64,000 nt of DNA, taken from contig NZ_PVZV01000006.1 of the NCBI RefSeq assembly GCF_002995495.1, forward strand, positions 1 to 64,000. The letters run 5' to 3'. Each line of letters begins with the position of its first letter. Within the stretch, counting starts at the first letter, position 1. This document shows positions 41,823 to 50,247 of this stretch, one piece after another. The notes under the pieces are model-generated. The model did not search any database, was not told the DNA's origin, and saw only the letters and a list, made by a program, of their open reading frames with translations. This stretch comes from Actinocorallia populi. GTDB lineage: Bacteria; Actinomycetota; Actinomycetes; Streptosporangiales; Streptosporangiaceae. The position numbers and the translations under genes are program-made.

Positions 41823-43543
41823 CCGCGTCCCCCATGCGGTGGCTGGCCCGCACGGTCGGCGAGCACCGCCGCGCCTTCGCCTCCACCCTCGTCTCGCACC
41901 TGCTCGGCCAGCTCGCCGCCCTCGGCATCGCCGTCACCGCGGCCTGGCTCGTCGGCCACACCGTCGCGGGGCGGCCGACGCCCCTGGGCGCGTTCGCCGG
42001 GATCCTCGCCGGGCTCGTCCTCGTCGCCACCCTGGCGTCCTGGTGGGAGACGTACGTCGCCCACGACCTCGCCTACCTCCTGCTCGCCGGGCTCCGCGGC
42101 AAGGTCTACGACGCCATCACCCGCACCAGCCCGTCCCGCCGGCTCGGCAGGCGCAGCGGGGACCTGTCCGCGACCGTGCTCTCCGACGTCGAGACCCTCG
42201 AGTGGCTCTTCGCGCACACCCTGGCCCAGTCCCTCACCGCAGGGGCCGTCCTCACCCTCGGCAGCGTGCTCGCCGCGCTCCTCGACCCCCGGCTCCTGAT
42301 CGTGCCGCTGGCCGTCACCGCGTGCGTCCTGACCCTCCCGCTGTGGTCGCGGCGGACCTCGCGGCGGCACGGTGAGGAGCTGCGCGAGGCCACCGCGGAA
42401 CTGACCGCCGACGTCATCGACACCGTGCAGGGGATGCGGGAGCTCACCGCGTTCGGCGCCCTGGGACGGCGCCGGGAGATGCTCACCGAACGCACCCGGC
42501 GCCTGGCCCGCGTCCAGGCGGCCAACGCCGGACGCGGCGGCCTGGAAGCAGCCCTCCTGGACCTGCTCGTCGCCGCCGCCGCGGCCGGGACGCTCCTGGT
42601 CGTCGCCGCGCTCGTCCGCTCCGGCGACCTCCCGCTCGCGCACGGTCCCGTCGCGATGGTCCTCGCCGCGGGCTCCCTGGGACCCGCCGTCCAGGTCGCC
42701 CTGCTGCTCAAGGAGTACGGCACGCTCCGCGCGGCGGCGGGCCGCGTCCACGGCCTCGTCACCGCGCCGGCCGAGACGCCCCCGCCCTCCGACGGCCCCG
42801 CACCCGCGCCCGCCCCGGACCTGGTCTTCGACGACGTGCACTTCCGGTACTCCGCCGACGGGCCGGAGGTCCTGCGCGGCGTGTCGTTCACGGTCCCGCA
42901 CGGCAGGACCGTCGCCCTCGTCGGCCACTCGGGCGCGGGCAAGACCACCTGCGTCTCCCTGATGCTGCGCTTCTGGGATCCCGACCGCGGCCGCGTCCTC
43001 CTCGGCGGCACGCCCCTCGACCAGGTCGCCGACCTGCCCTCCCGCATCACCGTCGTCCCCCAGGACGTCCACCTCTTCGCCGGGACGATCGGCGACAACG
43101 TCCGCCTCGGCGCCCCGTCCGCCGATCCCGCCCCCGCCCTGGCCCGCGCGCAGCTGGCCCTCGACCCGGACACCGCGGCCGGGGAACGCGGCGCCATGCT
43201 CTCCGGCGGCCAGCGCGCCCGCGTCGCCATCGCCCGCGCCCTGGCCGTCGACGCCCCCGTCCTCATCCTCGACGAGGCCATCGCGAACCTGGACCCCGAG
43301 AACGAGGCACGGCTCGCCGACACCCTCCAGGCCGCCGCCCGCGACCGCGCCACCCTGGTGATCGCCCACCGCCTGTCCACCATCCGCCGCGCCGACCACG
43401 TCGTCGTCCTCCACGACGGCCGCGTCGCCGAACAGGGCGCCTTCGAGGACCTCGCCGCCGACCCCGAAGGCCACCTGTCCCGGCTCTTCCGGCTCCACCC
43501 GGCCGGGCGAGGTGAAGCGGACGGGGCACGGAACGGTCGATAG
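41819..43543 (+). CDS. ABC transporter, membrane-ATPase half (YbtQ/IrtB-like)
   Basis: A 574-residue partner half-transporter: membrane domain about 1-310 with a DLSATVLSDVETLEWLFAH intracellular loop, ATPase with GHSGAGKTT (about 375), LSGGQRARVAIA and LILDEAIANLD. ATG 41819 overlaps the previous stop (ATGA). The Walker B region ends AIANLD rather than ATSNLD, a mild deviation that leaves the catalytic Glu in place. Expected to work with the preceding gene product in the cytoplasmic membrane. Confidence 0.88.
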   Translation: MTASPMRWLARTVGEHRRAFASTLVSHLLGQLAALGIAVTAAWLVGHTVAGRPTPLGAFAGILAGLVLVATLASWWETYVAHDLAYLLLAGLRGKVYDAITRTSPSRRLGRRSGDLSATVLSDVETLEWLFAHTLAQSLTAGAVLTLGSVLAALLDPRLLIVPLAVTACVLTLPLWSRRTSRRHGEELREATAELTADVIDTVQGMRELTAFGALGRRREMLTERTRRLARVQAANAGRGGLEAALLDLLVAAAAAGTLLVVAALVRSGDLPLAHGPVAMVLAAGSLGPAVQVALLLKEYGTLRAAAGRVHGLVTAPAETPPPSDGPAPAPAPDLVFDDVHFRYSADGPEVLRGVSFTVPHGRTVALVGHSGAGKTTCVSLMLRFWDPDRGRVLLGGTPLDQVADLPSRITVVPQDVHLFAGTIGDNVRLGAPSADPAPALARAQLALDPDTAAGERGAMLSGGQRARVAIARALAVDAPVLILDEAIANLDPENEARLADTLQAAARDRATLVIAHRLSTIRRADHVVVLHDGRVAEQGAFEDLAADPEGHLSRLFRLHPAGRGEADGARNGR

Positions 43544-43695
43544 GTCCGGCGGCGCCGTGAGCACGGCCTGGGTGAGGAGCTCCACGGCCATATCGAGCCC
43601 GGGAGGAACCCCGGCGGGACGTCCCGATGCTCCGCGAGATCGTCATGGTGGTGCCGCGGGGATCGACGGGTAGGGATGTGGCAGGGGAGGCTGAG

Positions 43696-44919
43696 ATGAC
43701 GGAAATAGACCCGGCGGTGCTGTTCGACGCCGCACCGGCGCCCTTGGCGCTGGTCTCGCCGGACCTGGTCTTCGTCGCGGTCAACCAGGCCTATGAGAAG
43801 CTGCTGGACCGTTCGCGCCGGGAGATCATCGGCCGCGGTGTGTTCGAGGTGCTCCCCGGCGGTCCCACCGGCAAGGAGGCCCAGATGTTGCGGTACTCGC
43901 TGGAGCGGGTGCTGTCCGAAGGCGAGAGCGACCTCCTGCCGGTGCACCGCTACGACGTGGAACTCCCCGGAAGGCCGGGCGAGTTCGAGGAGCGGTACTG
44001 GAACGTCACGACCGCTCCGCTGCTGGATGAGACGGGCGCGGTCATCGGGGCCTTCCTCCAACCCCAGGAGGTGACGGCCTTCGTTCAGCACCGGCAGCAG
44101 GAAGCTCCGCCCGTCCGCGCCGCTCTGTCCTTGCCGTACGTGGAGGCCATCGAGGCCCACCTGCTCGCCCAGACCGACCAGCTGTGCGAGATCAACCAGC
44201 AGTTGCGCCAAGCTCACATCCAGGAACGGCAGGCCACCGAGGCGCTGCGCAAAGCGGTGCAGCAGCAGCGCGAGGCGCTCGCCGACGCCTCCCACGACCT
44301 GCGCGGACCGCTCACCGGTTTGCTGATGCGTCTGCAGGACGCCCTGGACGATCCGGAGGCGGACCCCCGCGAAGTCCTGCAAGCCGCTCTGCAGGATGCC
44401 GAGCGGCTCGGTGACATCGTCGGTGACCTGCTGGAACTGGCCCGCCTGGAGGCCGGTGCGCCCACCGAGACCGAGTCGGTCAACCTCTCACGCCTGGTGG
44501 CGGGCGAACTGCTCCGCCGTTCCCCCAAAGCCGCCGTCACCACCCACCTGGACCCGGGCGTCATCGTGGAGGGCTCCCCGCTGCGGCTGGCCCGGTTGGT
44601 GACCAACCTGCTGGCCAACGCCGAGCGCCATGCCCGCTCCCGCCTGGAGACGAAGGTCAGCACCTCCGCCGGCCAGGCGGTCCTGGAAGTCATCGACGAC
44701 GGCCCCGGCATCCCCGACGCCGACAAGGAAGCGGTCTTCCGCCGCTTCTACCGCCGCGCCGACGCCCGCCGCAGCGATCCCGGCGGGACCGGCCTCGGCC
44801 TGGCCATCGCCCGCCAGATCGCCCAGCTTCACGGCGGCACCCTGCGCGCAGCCGACCGCACCGACCACAGACCCGGCGCCCGCCTCATCCTGAGCCTGCC
44901 CCTGCGCCGCTCCGGATGA
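43696..44919 (+). CDS. PAS-domain sensor histidine kinase (orphan)
   Basis: A 407-residue kinase without membrane helices. PAS domain about 8-130 (APAPLALVSPDLVFVAVNQAYEKL), a coiled coil about 165-205 rich in Gln/Glu, H-box ASHDLRGPLTGLL (His about 222), N-box NLLANAERHAR, and G-boxes DDGPGIPD and GGTGLGLAIARQ. ATG 43696 is preferred to 43627 because GGGGAGG precedes it and the PAS then starts normally. There is no response regulator next to it, so its partner is elsewhere. A cytoplasmic signal (redox, light or metabolite) is likely. Confidence 0.87.
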   Translation: MTEIDPAVLFDAAPAPLALVSPDLVFVAVNQAYEKLLDRSRREIIGRGVFEVLPGGPTGKEAQMLRYSLERVLSEGESDLLPVHRYDVELPGRPGEFEERYWNVTTAPLLDETGAVIGAFLQPQEVTAFVQHRQQEAPPVRAALSLPYVEAIEAHLLAQTDQLCEINQQLRQAHIQERQATEALRKAVQQQREALADASHDLRGPLTGLLMRLQDALDDPEADPREVLQAALQDAERLGDIVGDLLELARLEAGAPTETESVNLSRLVAGELLRRSPKAAVTTHLDPGVIVEGSPLRLARLVTNLLANAERHARSRLETKVSTSAGQAVLEVIDDGPGIPDADKEAVFRRFYRRADARRSDPGGTGLGLAIARQIAQLHGGTLRAADRTDHRPGARLILSLPLRRSG

Positions 44920-44994
44920 CGGCCTGGCCGCCGGAGTGCCGTGGGTCGCGTGATCGACCGGAGAAGTACGTGACGCGTCCTCGCCGTCCCCGCG

Positions 44995-45023
44995 GTGGAC
45001 TCTCCCACGGTGGGAGGGTCCAC
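44995..45023. promoter_or_regulatory. 29-bp near-palindrome upstream of the BtrH-like gene
   Basis: The arms 44995-45008 and 45010-45023 match at 13 of 14 positions around a single centre base (core CTCCCACGGTGGGAG). It ends 47 bases before the next start. An operator for a dimeric regulator is likelier than a terminator because the previous stop is 76 bases away and the loop would be too small. Confidence 0.45.
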
Positions 45024-45070
45024 GATGGCGGTGCAGGACGAACCCCCATCCCCGTCGAGGAGAACACGGC

Positions 45071-46060
45071 ATGACCATGGTGGAAGGCATCGACGCCCGT
45101 GGAGCGCGGCACTGCGAGACCACGGCGCTGGGGGTGCTTCTGCGGCACGAAGGCCTCGACCTGTCCGAGCCCATGCTCTTCGGCCTCGGATCCGGCCTGT
45201 CCTTCATCTACTGGGACGCCAAGAACATGGACTTCCCCTTCCTCGGCGGACGGGTCAAGCCTTTCGAGCTCACCAGGAACCTGGCCGCCCGGCTCGGCCT
45301 GGAGCTGCTGGTCCGGGAGACCTCCTCGCCCCGCAGGGCCTGGGAGAACGTGACGGCCCCCATCGACGCCGGCCGCCCGGTCGGCCTGCAGCTCGACAGC
45401 CACCACCTGGACTACTTCACCTCGAAGGCGCACTTCGGCGGCCACGTCGTGGCCATGTACGGCTACGACGAACACACCGCCTACCTGGTGGACACCGACC
45501 AGCAGGGCGGAGCGGTGACCACCGGCCTGCCCGGCCTCGCACGGGCCAGGGCCGAACGCGGCCCGATGACCGCCAGGCACCGCTCCTTCACCCTCACCGT
45601 TCCGGAGAACGCGCCCTCCCCGCAGAGCCGGATCATCCCCGCCCTCACCGCCTGCGCCGCCGCCTTCCTCGACCCGCCCATCGCCAACCTCGGCCACCGG
45701 GGCATCGAGAAGGCGGCCAGGCTGGTGCGCACCTGGCTCCAACGCACCGACGACCCGCAGCACGACCTGCCGCAGGCCGCCCTCCTGATGGAGAAGGCCG
45801 GCACCGGCGGCGCCCTGTTCCGCAACCTCTACCGGGACTTCCTCGCCGAATGCACCGAGTCCGTCGACAGCGTCCACCTGCGCACCGCCCACACGCTGTA
45901 CGCCGAAGCCGCCACCCTGTGGACGGAGACGGCGACACTGATCAATAAAGCAGGCGAATCACTCGACACCCGGCCCCTCGACCAGGCAGGCACGCTCCTC
46001 GGCGACCTCTCCCGCCTGGAACGCGAAGCCATGCGGGCACTGAGCCGCCTGGAGGAGTGA
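45071..46060 (+). CDS. BtrH N-terminal-domain protein (DUF4872-like C-terminus)
   Basis: A 329-residue protein. Residues 1-150 resemble the BtrH N-terminal domain, a papain-like fold: HCETTALGVLLRHEGLDLSEPMLFGLGSGL places a Cys-containing entry motif at about residue 15, and GGHVVAMYGYD supplies a His. The second half (about 165-320) is helical, like DUF4872. BtrH itself is an acyltransferase of butirosin biosynthesis; other members are stand-alone and uncharacterised. An acyl- or aminoacyl-transferase is a fair guess. It is monocistronic behind a strong palindrome. Confidence 0.75.
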   Translation: MTMVEGIDARGARHCETTALGVLLRHEGLDLSEPMLFGLGSGLSFIYWDAKNMDFPFLGGRVKPFELTRNLAARLGLELLVRETSSPRRAWENVTAPIDAGRPVGLQLDSHHLDYFTSKAHFGGHVVAMYGYDEHTAYLVDTDQQGGAVTTGLPGLARARAERGPMTARHRSFTLTVPENAPSPQSRIIPALTACAAAFLDPPIANLGHRGIEKAARLVRTWLQRTDDPQHDLPQAALLMEKAGTGGALFRNLYRDFLAECTESVDSVHLRTAHTLYAEAATLWTETATLINKAGESLDTRPLDQAGTLLGDLSRLEREAMRALSRLEE

Positions 46061-46149
46061 GACACCGAACGCGCGAGCCCCGGACCACGGCCGGGCGCGG
46101 TGGCGATCGGTCGGGGATCTGCAGAAGGTCCGGGTTGTATGGTCGGCGC

Positions 46150-46509
46150 GTGGATGATCCGGAGGAGCCTGCCCCGCGTGTCCGCCGGTCCGAGCGGCAC
46201 GACGACCACACGATCAACGTCAATGTGCGGTCGCCGGAACGGGACCGGCCGTACCCGTGTCCCTGCTGCGGCTATCTGACTTTGCACGCCAGAGGCATGT
46301 ACGAGATCTGTCCCGTCTGTTCCTGGGAGGACGACGGGCAGGACGTCCATGACGCCCACGTGGTCCGAGGCGGCCCCAACGGGAACCTTAGCCTCGCCCG
46401 GGCCCGGCTCAACTTCGCCGCCTTCGGCGCCAAACGGATGCGCGACCTCCCGCACGTCCGCGATCCGCACCCGCACGAACATCCGCTGGACGAACGACAC
46501 GGACCGTAA
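46150..46509 (+). CDS. CPCC-type cysteine-rich small protein
   Basis: A 119-residue protein centred on a zinc-ribbon-like motif: YPCPCCGYLTL then CPVCSWEDDGQD, four to five Cys that match the CPCC (cysteine-rich) domain. The C-terminus is His-rich (DPHPHEHPLDERHG). The function of this family is unknown. GTG 46150 is chosen; an ATG at 46057 lies upstream but overlaps the end of the previous gene and gives a low-complexity start. It may bind zinc. Confidence 0.7.
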   Translation: MDDPEEPAPRVRRSERHDDHTINVNVRSPERDRPYPCPCCGYLTLHARGMYEICPVCSWEDDGQDVHDAHVVRGGPNGNLSLARARLNFAAFGAKRMRDLPHVRDPHPHEHPLDERHGP

Positions 46510-46546
46510 CACCCGACCGTCACGCCGCTCTGGTGAAAGGCGGGGT

Positions 46547-47164
46547 TCAGCTGTCGAACCAGACCACGAGGCGCACGCCGTCAGGTCCGGCTCGTTCGGC
46601 CAGCGACTGCATCTTCCGCCAGACGGGCTGCCAGTTTCCGTCGGCGGGTACCGCGTCACGGCGCCGCAGTACCTCCGCGCGGAAGACGAGGTCGTCGATG
46701 GCGAATTCCTGACCGGCCTCCCAGCGGACCCGGCCGTCCAGGAAGTCCTCGCGCGGGATACCGGTCGCCTCGGTGAGCTTCGGCGCCCAGGTGCACTTCC
46801 CCACGTAGGCCAGAGCACCGTCGGCCTGCCGCTGGTACTCATGGAGCCGCAGGTCGGGGGTCTCCGCGGGTTCGTCCCAGTCCACCGCCGCCACTTCGGC
46901 CCAGCTGATCCAGGTCGCATCGTGATGCGGCCACGCTTCGGCCGCCTCCCGCGCTGTCGGGGACAGGTCCTCGGGCAGCCCTCGCCCGGCCGCCAGCGGC
47001 CGGAAGCCCGCATGGTTCCGTACTCCGAACAGGCACCCGAACGCGTCGTAGTCCCGGACGTCGTAGAGCTGATCGAGTTCGACGGCTGCCTGCCAGACAT
47101 GCCTTTCGGTCGGCGGCACCACCGGTTCTCGATACTCGACGAAGCCGCTGATATCGGTTCCCAT
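46547..47164 (-). CDS. conserved hypothetical protein
   Basis: A 205-residue soluble, acidic protein starting MGTDISGFVEYREPVVPP, with a central GCLFGVRNHAGFRPLAAGRGLP and many Trp/Asp residues. Proteins starting MGTDI(S/H)GF are met in actinomycetes and some phages, but I cannot assign a function. It is 49 bases from the downstream Mrr-like gene on the same strand. Confidence 0.7.
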   Translation of the reverse strand: MGTDISGFVEYREPVVPPTERHVWQAAVELDQLYDVRDYDAFGCLFGVRNHAGFRPLAAGRGLPEDLSPTAREAAEAWPHHDATWISWAEVAAVDWDEPAETPDLRLHEYQRQADGALAYVGKCTWAPKLTEATGIPREDFLDGRVRWEAGQEFAIDDLVFRAEVLRRRDAVPADGNWQPVWRKMQSLAERAGPDGVRLVVWFDS

Positions 47165-47213
47165 ATCGGGATCGTCGCAGGGCCCGGGAAGCCCGCGGTA
47201 CCGGTTTTCCCCG

Positions 47214-47924
47214 TCAGCCGGCGGTTTCGTAGCGGGCGCCGGGTTCGATGTCCAGGACGTCGTGCAGGTGGACGCCGTCGGTGGCCCAGCGGATGAGGGC
47301 GGGTTTGTCGATGAGGTGGATACCGGCCTTGCCGGAGAAGGTGCGGGCGTCGCGGGTGTAGTCGCTGGTCGTGACGACGAGTTTGAGACGGGCCTGGTAG
47401 ATGGGCCAGGCCGCTCCGGCGACCTTCTGGACGTCGTGGGAGTTCACCCGTTTGTTCGGTCCGTAGTGTTTGACCTGGACCATCCACCGTTCGTCCAGGG
47501 CTGGGTCGCGGCCGACGACGTCGCCGGAGAAGTCGCCCGCGCGGCCGGTGTGCTCGGCCTCGATGCCGTCGCGGCGGAGGAGGTGCATGACGGCGAGTTC
47601 GAAGTCCCGCCAGTGCATCCCTTCCATCTCGGCGAACGTCAGGCTGTAGGAGGCGATCCGCTCGCGGCGCTCCTGCTCGGCCGCCCACAACGCGCGCCAG
47701 TACCGGTCGGCGGCGAACGCGGCCACCGCCAGCACGGGCAGCGACACGTGCCAGTGCTCGACCGACAGCCTCCAGCAGAGGCGCAGCAGCCAGACCAGGG
47801 CCAGCAGGCCGATCGCCCAGGCGGCCCACCCCTCGGCGCCGCGCGGCCGGGGCGGCGGCCGGAACCACCACGGCACCCACCACGGACGCCGGCCGTCCCC
47901 GTCCTCGAACCGACCGCCACCCAT
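47214..47924 (-). CDS. membrane-anchored Mrr-like restriction endonuclease
   Basis: A 236-residue protein with a Trp/Pro/Arg-rich start, two hydrophobic segments (about 30-55 and 62-78) and a C-terminal Mrr_cat nuclease domain from about residue 95: MHWRDFELAVMHLLRRDGIEAEHTGRAGDFSGDVV then VQVKHYG, giving the D...QxK catalytic pattern of the PD-(D/E)xK fold. Such proteins cleave modified or foreign DNA. ATG 47924 with AGGAGG upstream is preferred to GTG 47930. No methylase is adjacent, consistent with Mrr-type, modification-dependent action. Confidence 0.85.
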   Translation of the reverse strand: MGGGRFEDGDGRRPWWVPWWFRPPPRPRGAEGWAAWAIGLLALVWLLRLCWRLSVEHWHVSLPVLAVAAFAADRYWRALWAAEQERRERIASYSLTFAEMEGMHWRDFELAVMHLLRRDGIEAEHTGRAGDFSGDVVGRDPALDERWMVQVKHYGPNKRVNSHDVQKVAGAAWPIYQARLKLVVTTSDYTRDARTFSGKAGIHLIDKPALIRWATDGVHLHDVLDIEPGARYETAG

Positions 47925-48096
47925 GGACACCTCCTGATCCGCACAACGCTCCGCGACGGGACCGTGACCAGGATGAAAACACGCCGTACCGACAGAATCC
48001 GCCGAATGGGCAGGCGAGTAAGGAAGATGTCCACCAACCGCCAGGGCGGCATCCCTGCCCCGTACGGACGCCTCGTTGTCCGCCCGGTCGATCTGG

Positions 48097-48702
48097 TCAC
48101 GGCCGGTCGTCGTCGCCCCTGACGGCCAGGGCCTGGCCCAGTTCGTCGGAGTGGCGCAGGGTGCGGATCAGGAACGGGACCACGAGCGCCTTCACGGAGA
48201 AGGCCGCGTTCCGGGCGATGGCCGCCTGGCGGACTTCGGCGGCGATCGTGGTGAGGGCGGCGATCGCCTGGAGGGTGAGGCCGACCGTGAGGCCCACGCG
48301 GTCCGGCCGGACGCCGAAGCGCCGCAGCGGCCTCAGGGCGTTCTCGACGGTGTCGACGACGGCGTCGACCCGCGTGGTGACCGTGAAGAGCTCGGCGGCG
48401 GAGAACGCGGCGACCAGGCGAAGGCAGATGGTGAGGGCGGCTGCGGGCCCGAGGAGGAGCCCCTGGATCGTGAAGACGAAGGCGACGAGCAGCGTGAGGG
48501 TGACGGCCAGGCGGAGGCAGCGGCGGGGCGTGACCCGCGCCGACGCGTAGCCGAGGGCGATCACCGCGCAGACCCCGCCGAGGAGGAAGGGGGAGTGCAG
48601 GACCAGGACCGTCGCGGCGAGGGCCAGCAGGACGAGCAGCTTCACGCCCGCGGGCGCGCGGTGCAGCGGGCTGGTGCCGGGCTCGTACCAGCCGCCGGTC
48701 AT
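48097..48702 (-). CDS. bioN: ECF transporter transmembrane subunit (EcfT/BioN)
   Basis: A 201-residue membrane protein with about five helices and the two coupling helices of EcfT (RLVAAFSAAELFTVTT and TLQAIAALTTIAAEVRQAAIARN, the ARG/ARN-type coupling motif). It links the BioM ATPase to BioY. ATG 48702 overlaps the ATPase stop. Last gene of bioY-bioM-bioN. Confidence 0.9.
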   Translation of the reverse strand: MTGGWYEPGTSPLHRAPAGVKLLVLLALAATVLVLHSPFLLGGVCAVIALGYASARVTPRRCLRLAVTLTLLVAFVFTIQGLLLGPAAALTICLRLVAAFSAAELFTVTTRVDAVVDTVENALRPLRRFGVRPDRVGLTVGLTLQAIAALTTIAAEVRQAAIARNAAFSVKALVVPFLIRTLRHSDELGQALAVRGDDDRP

Positions 48703-49373
48703 CCGGCCAGGTCCCGGTAGTGGTGGAGCGCGGGTCCGGGCGCGTCGTCGGCGACGACGCGCCCGGCGTCGAGGACGATGACGCGGTCGAAGCCGGCGAG
48801 GAGGTCGAGGTCGTGGGTGACCATGACGATCTGCTGGTCCAGGGTGTGCAGAAGTTCCACGAACCGGCGCTTGTTGCGCAGGTCGAGCAGCGTGGTCGGC
48901 TCGTCGCAGACCAGGACGGCGGGCTCCAGGACGAGCGTCGAGCAGAGGGCGAGGAGCTGCTTCTGGCCGTCGGAGAGAAGGTGGGCGGGATGGTCGGCGT
49001 ATCCGCCCAGCCCGTACTCGGCCAGGACCTCGATGGAGCGTTCCGCTCGCTCCCTCTTGGACATGCCGCTGCGGCGGAGGGAGAACGCGACGTCCTCACC
49101 CGCCGTCGGCATGACGATCTGGCTGTCCGGATTGGCGAACACGAAGCCGACCCGCCGCCGTACGGCACGGCCGTCGCGGGCCGGGTCGAGCCCGTCGACG
49201 AGCACCCGGCCCGCCGTCGGCCGGATCAGCCCGTTGATCGTGCGGGCCAGGGTGGACTTGCCGGAGCCGTTGGAGCCCACGAAGGCCACGCGCCGCTCCG
49301 TGACGCGGAGGTCGACCCGGTCGAGCACGACCCGGTCCCCGTACCGGTGCCCGACGCCCTCGAACTCGATCAT
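48699..49373 (-). CDS. bioM: ECF transporter ATPase (EcfA/BioM)
   Basis: A 224-residue ATPase: GSNGSGKSTL (about 34), Q-loop FANPDSQI typical of ECF ATPases, signature LLSDGQKQLLAL (SDGQ in place of SGGQ) and VCDEPTTLLD. ATG 49373 lies in the bioY stop (ATGA). It powers biotin uptake with BioN and BioY. The DGQ signature is an ordinary variation in BioM. Confidence 0.9.
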   Translation of the reverse strand: MIEFEGVGHRYGDRVVLDRVDLRVTERRVAFVGSNGSGKSTLARTINGLIRPTAGRVLVDGLDPARDGRAVRRRVGFVFANPDSQIVMPTAGEDVAFSLRRSGMSKRERAERSIEVLAEYGLGGYADHPAHLLSDGQKQLLALCSTLVLEPAVLVCDEPTTLLDLRNKRRFVELLHTLDQQIVMVTHDLDLLAGFDRVIVLDAGRVVADDAPGPALHHYRDLAG

Positions 49374-49933
49374 GTGGCGGCGCCCGCCATCCGGTTCGGC
49401 AGCGCGCGGTGCACCGTGGCGGCGACGACGGCGGCGCCCGCTACCTTGATCGCGTCGCCCGGCACGTAGACCAGGGACTGCACGGCCGCCGACCACAGGT
49501 CCTCGGTGTACAGGCCGAGGAAGGGCACGCCGACCAGGTAGTCGGCGGCCGCTCCGGCCACGCCGGCCAGCAGCAGCACCGGCAGGGTCCTGCGCTTCAG
49601 GCGCGCGACGACGAGCCCGGCGACCAGCGCGGACAGCAGCCAGCCCAGGAGGAAGCCGCCGCCGGGCCCGAAGAACGGGGCGATCCCGCCGCGTCCCCCC
49701 GACAGCAGGGGCAGCCCGATGGCGGTCAGTGCCAGGAACAGGGCGGTGGCCGCGGTTCCCCGGCGCGCGCCCAGCAGGCACGCCGCCAGGATCGGCCCGA
49801 CGTTCTGCAGGACGATGGGGACGCCGGAGCTGCCGGCGTTGATGCCGGGGAAGAGGCCCAGCACCGCGATGAACGCGGCGAAGACGACCGTCGTGGCGAG
49901 GTCGGCGGGGGAGAGGGAACGCGAATCTGACAA
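49370..49933 (-). CDS. bioY: biotin ECF transporter substrate-binding subunit
   Basis: A 187-residue membrane protein with six helices, a GINAGSSGVPIVLQNVGPILAACLLG segment and PFFGPGGGFLLGW, both strongly typical of BioY. It binds biotin in the membrane. The start is TTG 49933, giving LSDSRSLSPADLATTV; there is no better codon. First gene of a bioYMN operon; no BirA-type operator is evident upstream. Confidence 0.92.
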   Translation of the reverse strand: MSDSRSLSPADLATTVVFAAFIAVLGLFPGINAGSSGVPIVLQNVGPILAACLLGARRGTAATALFLALTAIGLPLLSGGRGGIAPFFGPGGGFLLGWLLSALVAGLVVARLKRRTLPVLLLAGVAGAAADYLVGVPFLGLYTEDLWSAAVQSLVYVPGDAIKVAGAAVVAATVHRALPNRMAGAAT

Positions 49934-50012
49934 GCTGCACTTCCCCGACTGGGCGATTTCTTCCGGCTCAGGAAATTTACGCGAACCGGATCGCCCACCC
50001 GCCGCCGCCCTC

Positions 50013-50049
50013 CCCGCTCGGCCCGGGCGCGCAGTTCGGGCCGAGCGGG
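50013..50049 (-). terminator. hairpin downstream of a gene remnant
   Basis: A perfect 13-bp inverted repeat (50013-50025 with 50037-50049), 11-base loop. It lies just after the stop of the minus-strand remnant at 50060, so it probably terminated that lost gene. Confidence 0.75.
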
Positions 50050-50059
50050 TGCATGGGGG

Positions 50060-50146
50060 TCAGGAGGCCGGCGCGTTGGTGGTGATGTGGTCGGTGCCGT
50101 TCCACTGGTTGCGGCCGTAGGCGTAGAGGCGGTCGCCGCCGGAGAG
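50060..50146 (-). pseudogene. C-terminal remnant of a lost (probably secreted) gene
   Basis: On the minus strand the frame reads LSGGDRLYAYGRNQWNGTDH and ends ITTNAPAS-stop, then a terminator. The sequence has the look of the last beta-propeller/FG-GAP repeat of an exported protein. Upstream (above 50146) the frame meets unrelated sequence and the kshA promoter. Only the 3' end survives. Confidence 0.5.
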
Positions 50147-50247
50147 TCACAAACATAGGGATGTGGCCGATCTCGGACAGGTCACCCGGCGATCTTCCGT
50201 GTATGAGGGGACTGACACGATTTTCCACTCCGACCGGAGGGACCCGG

